14,458 nt of DNA from CAYNRA01 sp046296415 (GTDB lineage: Bacteria > Bacteroidota > Bacteroidia > Cytophagales > Spirosomataceae). This document shows, in pieces, positions 1 to 7,150 of this stretch (positions are counted from its first letter, which is position 1; each line of letters begins with the position of its first letter). The notes below the pieces were generated by a model, which searched no databases, had not been told where the DNA came from, and worked only from the letters and a program-made list of their open reading frames with translations. Location of the stretch: contig JBKBLN010000007.1 of assembly GCA_046296415.1 (NCBI GenBank), positions 1 to 14,458 on the forward strand. The letters are read 5' to 3'. The position numbers and the translations under genes were made by a program.

Positions 1-828
1 AAGCAATTGAAGTCGATTTTCCCCAGCACCAGCCAGCGTAGATGCAATGAAGTGGCGGCGTTGATTAATAAATATGCAGAGGAATATGGATTAACTACCA
101 AGGAGCGATTGGCTCATTTTATAGGGCAGATTGGGGCAGAGACACAACTAAAAAATCTAGATGAAATGTCCTATTCCGCTAAACGTATTCTTACCGCTGA
201 AAAAACCAGAACGGTCCGTACGCACAATGGAAAGAAAGTTCTAAAGTATTGTTCCTTGTTTACTGGTGTTTATCCAGCAAGAGAAGGTTGTCCCTATCCG
301 TTTTGTGATGATGATATCGTGGTTCCTGCGGGTAGTTATCACAATGGGTATGCGAGCGAGGCATTTATGAAAGGGCTGGGTAAGTCTGTAAAACCTGTCA
401 TGGTAGATGAATTACCCCGTGATCCAGATTTTTTCAGTGTGGTGTATGCATGTCAGTTGAATAATGGTGGAATTGAAAGTGGAGATGGTTACAGATTTAG
501 GGGGAGAGGGTTTATTCAAATAACAGGACAGTCGAATTACCAAAGCATGGTACAAAATAAATGGGACGCCGTCCATGGGCCAGGCACTAGGGATTTTATG
601 TGTCGATCCGAAGCTTGCGATCGTAACCTAGATGCGATTGCCAATGATTTGGACTTTTCCATGTTGATTTCCTTAACGTTTTGGAAAAATGGGGATACGA
701 ACAGATTGGCAGATAGGGTAAATTCCACCACAATTGGTGACGTGACAGAGGCAGTAAATGGAAAAAGAATAGGAATTGATCATAGAACTAAATACACAAA
801 CAAAACATATGAGGTACTTAATAATTAA
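1..828 (+). CDS. GH19-family chitinase/lysozyme-like hydrolase, 5' end cut by the window
   Basis: Predicted to cleave beta-1,4 bonds in chitin or peptidoglycan. The reading frame is open from base 1, so the TTG at base 7 is probably not the true start and a few or many residues are missing. Numbering from that TTG, the general-acid Glu is E45 in the segment GQIGAET. A second Glu (E157) lies just before GDGYRFRGRG, and the GH19 signature GRGFIQITGQSNY follows at about 166-178. Between the catalytic parts (about 63-150) is an insert rich in Cys (C82, C95, C100, C149), longer than in compact phage-type GH19 enzymes. No signal peptide is visible in what remains. The 3' end overlaps the next gene by 20 nt, so the two are probably translated together. 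Known for the family: plant chitinases, phage endolysins and some secreted antibacterial effectors. Which of these applies here is not decided by the sequence; the substrate is inference. Confidence 0.85.
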   Translation, partial: KQLKSIFPSTSQRRCNEVAALINKYAEEYGLTTKERLAHFIGQIGAETQLKNLDEMSYSAKRILTAEKTRTVRTHNGKKVLKYCSLFTGVYPAREGCPYPFCDDDIVVPAGSYHNGYASEAFMKGLGKSVKPVMVDELPRDPDFFSVVYACQLNNGGIESGDGYRFRGRGFIQITGQSNYQSMVQNKWDAVHGPGTRDFMCRSEACDRNLDAIANDLDFSMLISLTFWKNGDTNRLADRVNSTTIGDVTEAVNGKRIGIDHRTKYTNKTYEVLNN

Positions 829-1582
829 ACTATTGATTGTTTTGATTACGGTACAAAATATTGGATTCAGTCAAAGTCTAATATCAGGAATAAGTCAGTT
901 TGAAGGAAAGTGGTTATTTGTTCCACCAAAAAATAGTGGTGATACTTCGTTTACAGCAATTGATATTTTCAAACGAAATATGAGATTAAAATTATTTTTT
1001 TGGCATAATCCAGCCGAAATATCCGTTAGGGAGAGATTGATCGGTTTCGCTCCTAAAGGCAAAAAGATTCAAAGACTTTCCGACTTGGCCAGTGAAGGTC
1101 AACGAATGCATTTCTATACACCAAATCCAAGTGCCCCTAACGATAGCATACACTATTTTCAAGAAGCAAGTCCTAGTTGTTTAGCCCTATTCAATGGTAT
1201 TGCGGGGGAGGAAGAAATGGCTCCACCAGAAGACGGAGAACCGAATTATTTTACGTTCAACTTTAATGGTCGTGAAAACGAATATTATCTGCAAATTCAC
1301 CATTTGCCCAACCGGGTAGTCCAGGCACTTCATAAAAACCCAGTGGAGAAGTCGAAAGTGGAGGATTTTCTAGGAATTCATTATGCCTGTATTAAACCTA
1401 CCAGAATAATCATAAACAAACAACCCCATCAACCCACCAAGATGTATCTGATCCAAAACGACCCTGTGGAGGTAGTTGAGGAGCGGGACAATTGGCTCAA
1501 AATCAAATATTATCCCGAAAAAAACGGGGAATGGACGGGGAAGATCATCGAAGGTTGGATCAAAAAAACGGATGTGGAATAG
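809..1582 (+). CDS. Exported protein with C-terminal SH3-like domain, function unknown
   Basis: I do not recognise a named family for the whole protein. The ATG at 809 is preferred over an upstream TTG at 776 because it places a typical signal peptide at the N-terminus: MRYLIIKLL followed by a hydrophobic run ending in GFSQ, cut after Q22 or nearby. No lipobox Cys is seen, so the product (257 aa) is likely periplasmic or secreted. The middle (about 30-200) has no motif I can name. The last 45 or so residues (about 211-257) resemble a bacterial SH3 domain: YLIQNDPVEVVEE, DNWLKIKYY, then GKIIEGWIKK. Such domains often bind cell-wall peptides. The gene starts inside the GH19 gene (20-nt overlap), which ties the two functionally. 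It could be a wall-binding partner of the hydrolase, or an immunity protein if the hydrolase is a toxin; both are inference. Confidence 0.7.
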   Translation: MRYLIIKLLIVLITVQNIGFSQSLISGISQFEGKWLFVPPKNSGDTSFTAIDIFKRNMRLKLFFWHNPAEISVRERLIGFAPKGKKIQRLSDLASEGQRMHFYTPNPSAPNDSIHYFQEASPSCLALFNGIAGEEEMAPPEDGEPNYFTFNFNGRENEYYLQIHHLPNRVVQALHKNPVEKSKVEDFLGIHYACIKPTRIIINKQPHQPTKMYLIQNDPVEVVEERDNWLKIKYYPEKNGEWTGKIIEGWIKKTDVE

Positions 1583-1633
1583 ATTTAGAGATGGGCTGGT
1601 TTGAATGAATTTTGTGTTGTGGGTTAAGTCCTA

Positions 1634-1803
1634 GGTCTGTGTCCTCACAGACCAAAACCCCAATATCCTCACAGACCAAAACCCCAGTCGCCTATGTCAT
1701 GACTGAACGAAACACTCGTGGCCTGTGAGGACACAGACCATGGAGAGCAGCATTTTCGTGGCCCGTGGAGACACAAGCAGTATGGTCTGTGAGGACACAG
1801 ACC
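1634..1803. repeat. Cluster of 20-bp palindromic repeat units
   Basis: The unit ggtctgtgtcctcacagacc at 1634-1653 is itself a hairpin: 8-bp perfect stem, loop tcct. Its exact reverse complement is at 1784-1803. A copy with one mismatch in that reverse orientation is at 1720-1739, and a decayed copy at about 1760-1779. A half copy at 1666-1677 (tcctcacagacc) is followed, like the first unit, by aaaacccca. Two pairs of units are spaced exactly 24 nt apart (1634/1658 and 1760/1784). The segment lies between a plus-strand gene end and a minus-strand operon end, with no coding signal. Confidence 0.85.
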
Positions 1804-1913
1804 ACGGGGTATTAGGATGGAAATGGGTGGTTTGAATTTGTTTCAGATACTGCAACACAATGGGATTAGATGGAAAGTCAGCCCAATACGCTATTTCGTC
1901 CTTCGGGATTTAC

Positions 1914-1959
1914 AAAAAAAGGATTGTGCGTGAAATAAAGAATATTTCTCGCACAATCC
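1914..1959 (-). terminator. Rho-independent terminator of the fad operon
   Basis: The stem ggattgtgcg (1921-1930) pairs with cgcacaatcc (1950-1959). After one T/T mismatch the pairing continues with gaaata (1932-1937) against tatttc (1943-1948), leaving the 5-nt loop aagaa. On the minus strand the hairpin is followed directly by seven T (complement of 1914-1920). It sits 43 nt past the fadA stop codon. No T tract follows on the plus strand, so it should act on the minus strand only. Confidence 0.88.
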
Positions 1960-2001
1960 GTTAAATAAGTATGATCTTACCTATATAGGGTTCTGATCAG
2001 C

Positions 2002-3180
2002 TTACTTCAAAAACTCATAGATCCCGGCTACCCCTTGGCCGCCGCCCACACAGGCTGTCACCATCCCATATTTTTGATTGCGACGACGCATCTCATTGAA
2101 TAACTGAACCGACAAACGTGCACCCGTTGAACCCAACGCATGACCTAACGCAATTGCCCCCCCATTTGGATTCAATTTGGCCGGATCTATTCCCAACTCT
2201 TTTACAACTGCCAATGCCTGAGCTGCAAAAGCTTCATTTAATTCGATTTGATCGATTTGTCCGAGCGATAAACCCGCCTGTGCCAAGGCCTTAGGAACCG
2301 CAAAAACAGGACCGATGCCCATCAATCGCGGTTCACAACCCGCCACGGCATAAGACATCATCCGGGCGATTGGCTCCAAATTGAGCTCTTTCACCATCTT
2401 CTCCGACATCACCACCACAAAGGCAGCACCGTCAGAAGTCTGTGAGGAGTTCCCTGCCGTAACACTTCCGCCAGCAGCAAATACAGGTTTCAGACGTTGC
2501 AAAGCAGCAAAGGAAGTATCCGCCCGGGGGCCTTCATCTTTACTAACCACATATTCCCGTGTCTTTTTCTTACCACTTCCTGCATCAAAATAGGTTTCTT
2601 TAACGGTGATCGGAACAATCTCTCCATCAAACTTACCTTCTGCTTGTGCTTTAAGCGCTTTTTGGTGAGACTCAAATGCAAACTGATCTTGCTCCTCTCT
2701 GGAAATTTGAAATTGTTGGGCCACTTGCTCCGCCGTTAATCCCATACCAATGTAATAGTCGGGATTTTGATCCGAAATTTGGTAGTTCAAGGCAGTTTTC
2801 CAACCCGTGGTCGGAACCAACGACATGGATTCGGTACCACCCGCAATGATACAATCGGCCATACCCGCATTAATTTTGGCTGCTGCCATGGCGATGGCCT
2901 CCACACCAGAGCCACAATACCGGTTGATCGTCACGCCAGGAACAACCTTACCCAAGGCTAAAAGTGAGATGTACCGTGCCATTTGCATCCCTTGCTCTGC
3001 TTCGGGTACGGCATTTCCCACAATCACGTCGTCCACACGAGCAGGATCTAAACCCGGGGTATGTTCAACAACGTATTTAATGACGTCAGCGGCCAAATCA
3101 TCTGGCCGAGTGAAACGAAAAAGCCCCTTGGGTGCCTTCCCAACAGCTGATCGATATCCTGAAACAATATATGCGTTCAT
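2002..3180 (-). CDS. fadA: Acetyl-CoA C-acyltransferase (3-ketoacyl-CoA thiolase)
   Basis: Last step of fatty-acid beta-oxidation: cleaves 3-ketoacyl-CoA with CoA to acetyl-CoA and a shortened acyl-CoA, in the cytoplasm. The 392-aa length is normal for a thiolase. The nucleophile is C89 in NRYCGSG. GGTESMS and the NEAFA motif are present, His347 lies in GHALGSTGAR, and the proton-donor Cys377 lies in CVGGGQG near the C-terminus. All catalytic groups are therefore intact. It follows the 3-hydroxyacyl-CoA dehydrogenase/enoyl-CoA hydratase gene on the same strand with a 32-nt gap, and the strong terminator after it marks the operon end. The biosynthetic direction (acetoacetyl-CoA synthesis) cannot be excluded from sequence alone, but the operon partner argues for degradation. 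The ATG start gives a normal thiolase N-terminus. Confidence 0.95.
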   Translation of the reverse strand: MNAYIVSGYRSAVGKAPKGLFRFTRPDDLAADVIKYVVEHTPGLDPARVDDVIVGNAVPEAEQGMQMARYISLLALGKVVPGVTINRYCGSGVEAIAMAAAKINAGMADCIIAGGTESMSLVPTTGWKTALNYQISDQNPDYYIGMGLTAEQVAQQFQISREEQDQFAFESHQKALKAQAEGKFDGEIVPITVKETYFDAGSGKKKTREYVVSKDEGPRADTSFAALQRLKPVFAAGGSVTAGNSSQTSDGAAFVVVMSEKMVKELNLEPIARMMSYAVAGCEPRLMGIGPVFAVPKALAQAGLSLGQIDQIELNEAFAAQALAVVKELGIDPAKLNPNGGAIALGHALGSTGARLSVQLFNEMRRRNQKYGMVTACVGGGQGVAGIYEFLK

Positions 3181-3212
3181 GTTAACTTCCTAATTTTGTT
3201 TGAGTAAAATGA

Positions 3213-5621
3213 TTAATTACGTGGTGGTTTGCCTCCACTCAACAGCCCTTGCATCCGCTCCATGGTTTTGCGTTCTCCACAAAGTGAAAGGAACGCCTCC
3301 AATTCCAATTCCAACAAATACTGCTCCGAGACGAGTTGAGGATAACTAAGATCGCCCCCGCAAATGACGTAGGCTAATTTATTCGCAATCAATGCATCAT
3401 GTTCGGTGATGTAACCCGCCATTTTCATGGAGGCAATACCTGCCTTGAAAGTGGCGATACCCGCTTTTCCTTGTACCTTGATATCTGTACGCTGAGTAGG
3501 TTGAGTATAGCCATTCTCCGCTAATTCGATCGCGGCCTGCTTCGCTTCCGCAATCAGTCGGCTGCGATTGATCACGATTTGATCCCGATCTGGCTTCAAA
3601 TAATTCATTGCCATGGCGTCATAGGCCGACGTCGAGACCTTGGCTTGTGCAATATTCATGAAGGCCGTTTGCAGAATATTCAATTCCGTATCACCCGACT
3701 GGTACAAATCGGACGCGCGTAAAGCCATTTCTTTGGTTCCACCACCGGCCGGAATCAATCCAACTCCTAATTCAACCAATCCCATATAGGTTTCAGCATG
3801 AGCGACTACTTTGTCCGCGTGCAAGTTGATCTCACAACCTCCTCCCAAAGCTAACGTATGAGGAGCCGTCACGACCGGAACAGAGGAGTATCGAGCCCGC
3901 ATCATGGTTTGCTGGAACGTCGAAATCATAATCGAGATTTCATCATACTCCTGTTCTATAGCGAACATAAATAACATGGCCAAGTTGGCGCCCGCAGAGA
4001 AAGCTTCGGAACTATCATTTCCAACCACCAAGCCTCGGAAATCTTTTTCAGCAATGGCATAGGCTTTGTTTAATCCCTCCAAAACCTCTGCTCCAACGGT
4101 ATTCATTTTGGAACGGAACTCAATACCTGCGATCCCATCACCTAAATCATAAATGGTAGATCCCGCATTTTCCCAAATTTTATTGGTTTTCCGGATATTG
4201 TCTAGAATGATGAAGCTCTCTTGACCTGGAATCGGCAGATACCCTTTAGTGGCTACATCATAGAAATACTTCTTGCCTTGTTCGATTTTGTAGAATTGGG
4301 TATGTCCCGCCTCCAACATGTCATAAACCCAAGGGGCCGGAGGGAGATTTTCACCTTCCATCATCTTCACAAAGTCAGCGACACCTACGGCATCTGCGGT
4401 GGCAAATAACCCCATTTGCCAACCGAATCCAGAGCAAATAGCGTCATCGATGCGGTACAGTTCATCTGAAATTTCAGGAATCCGGAATGTCGCGTAACGG
4501 AAGCCGTCGGCGAAGGTTTTCCGATAGAAAGCACCTGCTTTGTCAGTTCCTTTTAATAAAATGGCAAACCGATCCTTTAATGAGTCCGCCGCTTTGGCGG
4601 CATCGAGTGTAGCAATTTTTACTTTACCACTGGGGCGGTACTCCAAAGTGGCTAAGTCCAACCCAAGAATGACTGTTTTTCCTTTTTCATCCTTGGTTTT
4701 TTTATAGAATCCTTGACCCGTCTTATCCCCTAGCCAACGGTTGTCCATCAAAGTCTGCATGATTGCGGGTACTTCAAAGGCCGCAACCGACTCATCGGTA
4801 GTAAGGGTTGATTTTAAGTTTTGACAAACGTGGTAGGTAGTATCCAACCCAACAACATCCGACAACCGGAAGGTACCCGATTTCGGGCGTCCGACTATTG
4901 GACCCGTCAACTTATCAACCTCCTCTACTGTCAAACCTACCTCAACAGCCGCTCGGATGGTCTGAACCATGGCATAAATTCCCAAACGATTGGCAATAAA
5001 GGCCGGAGTATCTTTGCAAAGTACGGTTTGTTTTCCTAAAAATAAGTCTCCATAATGCATCAAGAAATCAATGATTTCAGGCTGCGTTTTGGGCCCCGGG
5101 ATAATCTCCAACAACCGCAAATAGCGGGGTGGATTGAAGAAGTGTGTGCCACAGAAATGCTGTTGAAAATCCTCAGATCGGCCTTCCGACATCAAGTGAA
5201 TAGGAATTCCAGAAGTATTGGACGTAATCAAAGTTCCTGGCTTACGCAGGGCATCAACCTTTTCATACAATGATTTCTTAATGTCCAATCGCTCCACCAC
5301 GACCTCCATCACCCAGTCGCAATGTTGGATTTCCGCCAGGTTATCGTCAAAATTACCCAGCTTGATTCGCTCGGCCATTTTGGAAGAATACAATGCCGCA
5401 GGATTAGCCTTTAGCGTATTTTGAAAAGCGGTCTGCACGATCCGGTTCCGCACAGCAGGGTGCGTCAGCGTCAAGCCCTTCGCTTCTTCCTCAGCGGTGA
5501 GTTCGGATGGAACAATGTCCAATAGCAAAACCTGAACCCCAATGTTTGCGAAATGGCACGCGATCCGCGAACCCATAATGCCGGAGCCCAGGATGGCTAC
5601 CTTTTTGATCTTTCTGTTCAT
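3213..5621 (-). CDS. fadN: 3-hydroxyacyl-CoA dehydrogenase/enoyl-CoA hydratase, FadN type
   Basis: Bifunctional beta-oxidation enzyme: hydrates trans-2-enoyl-CoA and oxidises the resulting 3-hydroxyacyl-CoA with NAD+. The dehydrogenase comes first: Rossmann motif GSGIMGS (G12, G14, G17), then the HAD signature HFFNPPRYLRLLEII with catalytic dyad His160 and Glu172, and the all-alpha C-terminal HAD part to about 310. A poorly defined linker with a second HAD-like segment runs to about 480. The enoyl-CoA hydratase domain is last (about 490-700), with oxyanion segment FSAGANL, Glu597 in GGGCEI and Glu617 in GLVELGVG matching the two catalytic Glu of crotonases. This order is the reverse of E. coli FadB and the same as Bacillus FadN (YusL). 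The 802-aa length also fits FadN. It is the first gene of the operon with fadA, driven by the promoter at 5728-5758. An acyl-CoA dehydrogenase gene is not in the window. Confidence 0.93.
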   Translation of the reverse strand: MNRKIKKVAILGSGIMGSRIACHFANIGVQVLLLDIVPSELTAEEEAKGLTLTHPAVRNRIVQTAFQNTLKANPAALYSSKMAERIKLGNFDDNLAEIQHCDWVMEVVVERLDIKKSLYEKVDALRKPGTLITSNTSGIPIHLMSEGRSEDFQQHFCGTHFFNPPRYLRLLEIIPGPKTQPEIIDFLMHYGDLFLGKQTVLCKDTPAFIANRLGIYAMVQTIRAAVEVGLTVEEVDKLTGPIVGRPKSGTFRLSDVVGLDTTYHVCQNLKSTLTTDESVAAFEVPAIMQTLMDNRWLGDKTGQGFYKKTKDEKGKTVILGLDLATLEYRPSGKVKIATLDAAKAADSLKDRFAILLKGTDKAGAFYRKTFADGFRYATFRIPEISDELYRIDDAICSGFGWQMGLFATADAVGVADFVKMMEGENLPPAPWVYDMLEAGHTQFYKIEQGKKYFYDVATKGYLPIPGQESFIILDNIRKTNKIWENAGSTIYDLGDGIAGIEFRSKMNTVGAEVLEGLNKAYAIAEKDFRGLVVGNDSSEAFSAGANLAMLFMFAIEQEYDEISIMISTFQQTMMRARYSSVPVVTAPHTLALGGGCEINLHADKVVAHAETYMGLVELGVGLIPAGGGTKEMALRASDLYQSGDTELNILQTAFMNIAQAKVSTSAYDAMAMNYLKPDRDQIVINRSRLIAEAKQAAIELAENGYTQPTQRTDIKVQGKAGIATFKAGIASMKMAGYITEHDALIANKLAYVICGGDLSYPQLVSEQYLLELELEAFLSLCGERKTMERMQGLLSGGKPPRN

Positions 5622-5703
5622 AACAAATTCTCGTGTTGTTCTTAGTTGTGATGCACAAGTGCTTTTGCGACACGGTTGCTTGCCGAAATGAAACTATTTC
5701 TTG

Positions 5704-5764
5704 ATATTATGCAAGCATACCACTCAACAAATCTAGAAGGTTTAAAAATATTATGCAAGCATAC
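5704..5764. promoter_or_regulatory. Two operator-like 17-bp repeats flanking the fad promoter
   Basis: The 17-mer atattatgcaagcatac occurs identically at 5704-5720 and 5748-5764, 44 bp apart (about four helical turns). Each has a dyad core, TATGC-AA-GCATA. The upstream copy covers the fad -33 element and the other lies just past the predicted start point. This is the layout expected for a repressor of the operon. MarR- and TetR-family proteins commonly control fad genes, but the regulator is not in the window. Confidence 0.65.
5728..5758 (-). promoter_or_regulatory. Bacteroidota-type promoter of the fad operon
   Basis: On the minus strand, TTG (5758-5756) is followed after 20 nt by TAGATTTG (5735-5728), matching the TTG/TAnnTTTG promoter of this phylum. 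Transcription would start near 5722, giving a leader of about 100 nt before the ATG at 5621. Confidence 0.7.
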
Positions 5765-5799
5765 TATTAAAAGTTTTTTCAGTCATGAACCATCCCGAC

Positions 5800-5830
5800 T
5801 TGGGAGCTGTTTATCAAAAGCGTACATTTG
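5800..5830 (+). promoter_or_regulatory. Promoter of the MerC-domain gene
   Basis: TTG at 5800-5802, a 20-nt spacer and TACATTTG at 5823-5830 match the Bacteroidota promoter. The start point would be about 5836, only about 17 nt before the ATG at 5853. Confidence 0.6.
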
Positions 5831-5846
5831 CAACACTATTGTAAAT
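5826..5846. promoter_or_regulatory. Inverted repeat over the MerC-gene start point, candidate operator
   Basis: ATTTGCAA (5826-5833), spacer cacta, then TTGTAAAT (5839-5846): 7 of 8 positions are symmetric. The dyad overlaps the -7 element and the predicted transcription start. Size and A/T-rich arms resemble a Fur- or Zur-type box, but that assignment is inference. Confidence 0.5.
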
Positions 5847-5852
5847 TCACTC

Positions 5853-6236
5853 ATGGAACAGAAAAGAGTACTTCCTACCCAGACGTGGCATAAAGCCGGA
5901 CTTTGGTTATCTATACTTTGCACAATTCACTGCCTTGCCATGCCCTTTATCATGGCCTTGCTTCCCTTTTTAGGTTCGTTTATCAGCCATGAATTCGAAC
6001 ATATTTTGGTCAATGTCAGCGTTGTTTTAGCTTTTGTTTTATTGATCAAAGATTACCGAATGCACCGAATGATTCTCCCTTTACTCTTAGTTGGCGTCGC
6101 AACCACGCTCAATTTCTTAGGCTTATATGTAGTAGATCACGATCTGGAAACCTATTTTGTGGTACCCGGTGCCTTGGTGATGGCCTTAGCCTATTACGTG
6201 AATTGGCGGTATCATTCTCGGGTCTGTCCTCATTAA
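5853..6236 (+). CDS. MerC-domain integral membrane protein
   Basis: Small inner-membrane protein (127 aa) of the MerC family. The founding members import Hg(II). Chromosomal copies in Bacteroidota stand alone, without a mer operon, and may carry another metal; the substrate here is unknown. The C-X3-C motif typical of the first helix is C23-TIH-C27, and four hydrophobic helices are visible at about 16-40, 50-66, 72-94 and 101-117. A conserved-looking His-rich part lies at 46-50. The start at 5853 is chosen because the family begins here and because the promoter ends at 5830; the frame is open further upstream (to a TTG at 5676), but that part reads as control region. A dyad operator sits right at its promoter, suggesting metal-responsive repression. 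Its stop codon abuts that of the convergent epimerase gene. No mercuric reductase or merR is nearby. Confidence 0.82.
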   Translation: MEQKRVLPTQTWHKAGLWLSILCTIHCLAMPFIMALLPFLGSFISHEFEHILVNVSVVLAFVLLIKDYRMHRMILPLLLVGVATTLNFLGLYVVDHDLETYFVVPGALVMALAYYVNWRYHSRVCPH

Positions 6237-7022
6237 TTAAACATACGTTTTGGGGTCTGGCCATTGATAGACAAAATGATAGGCCTCTTGAAACGCTTTG
6301 CCTGAAACCATTTTAAACGGCTCTACCTCGGCTGCTTCATGGAACTGAGGCATAGGCCATTGGTGGCGTCGACAACTGATTTCCATCACTTCCCGCCGAG
6401 TGGGATGCTCCGGACTTACAATATTATAAATTCCTCCTACCCCAGGTTTGGTCTCCAAGGCCGTTTGAATAGCCCGAATCACATCTTGCTGATGTACATA
6501 ATTTACGGGTGCTTTCCCCCCATGATCTAGTATTTTTCCCTGAACAAACTTACCTGGCAGTCGATCCACACCCATCAATCCGCCACACCGCAGGATCAAT
6601 GCCTGAGGTATCTTGGCTAGAAGTTGGTTCTCGAGTAAAACCAGGGGATGGTTCGTATCGGCATCTGCCTCGAAAACTTCCGCTTGCGTATCCGGATAAA
6701 CGGAGGTCGACGAAATGAAAATAACCCAAGTAGCCGGCGTCAAATGGGCCAAAATATGATCTAACTGCTGCCGGGCATGTGCAGGTCCCCGAGTTTTGCT
6801 GCGCGGGGGAATGTTAATTAAGCACACTGGAGTATCAAAGAAATCAGTGGTCGGAATCGGATCATCTGCTTGAATGAGATAGGGAATAATTCCATTTTCG
6901 GATAGAATCGCTTGTTTTTCCAATCGAGTAGTCGATCCTTTCACGGTCCAACCCTGCTGAACTAACTGTGTAGCCAACGGTAGCCCAATCCATCCACACC
7001 CTAAAATGCTAATCTTCTTCAT
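6237..7022 (-). CDS. NAD(P)-dependent epimerase/dehydratase-like protein (atypical SDR, YeeZ-like)
   Basis: Extended or atypical short-chain dehydrogenase/reductase of 261 aa. The N-terminus carries the dinucleotide-binding motif ILGCGWIGLPLA (residues 5-16). The strand ending in FISSTSVYPD holds the Ser and Tyr usually found at the SDR active site, but I see no matching YxxxK lysine. Later segments LRCGGLMGVDR and NYVHQQDVIRAI are typical of the NAD-dependent epimerase family, the latter being a substrate-side motif. Overall this looks like the E. coli YeeZ group, whose reaction is not established, so no substrate is assigned. It is cytoplasmic, with no signal peptide. It diverges from the asparaginase gene (128 nt between start codons) and converges with the MerC gene with no base between the two stop codons. 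I found no convincing promoter upstream. Confidence 0.85.
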   Translation of the reverse strand: MKKISILGCGWIGLPLATQLVQQGWTVKGSTTRLEKQAILSENGIIPYLIQADDPIPTTDFFDTPVCLINIPPRSKTRGPAHARQQLDHILAHLTPATWVIFISSTSVYPDTQAEVFEADADTNHPLVLLENQLLAKIPQALILRCGGLMGVDRLPGKFVQGKILDHGGKAPVNYVHQQDVIRAIQTALETKPGVGGIYNIVSPEHPTRREVMEISCRRHQWPMPQFHEAAEVEPFKMVSGKAFQEAYHFVYQWPDPKTYV

Positions 7023-7150
7023 GCTCTCAGAACGATTTAAGAGGACAGTAAGTTAACCCGTTGGTCGCATTCTTGCGAAAAAATTTTTGTGGCAACTCCT
7101 TTTTTTCGAAATTACCCCACCGAAACGATTACCCTAACTACCGTTACAAA

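Larger units (their letters stand above)
1583..2001. other. Intergenic region between convergent genes
   Basis: This 419-nt stretch holds no plausible gene. It contains the palindromic repeat cluster (1634-1803) and the terminator of the minus-strand fad operon (1914-1959). The rest, 1583-1633 and 1804-1913, shows no structure that I can name. Confidence 0.75.

Noticed and set aside
1634..1803. CRISPR array
   Set aside because: The repeats alternate in orientation, vary in spacing (24-60 nt), are partly decayed and lack uniform spacers.
2381..3193. Several plus-strand open frames opposite the thiolase gene
   Set aside because: They are antisense shadows of a well-conserved gene, with no start signals or recognisable domains.
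5676..5852. N-terminal extension of the MerC-domain protein from a TTG at 5676
   Set aside because: The extension covers both 17-bp operator repeats and the promoter, has no family similarity, and the MerC fold starts right at the ATG at 5853.
7061..7150. Use of the TTG at 7061 for the isoaspartyl peptidase
   Set aside because: It would add 30 residues rich in charged and polar groups before a typical signal peptide starting at the ATG at 7151.
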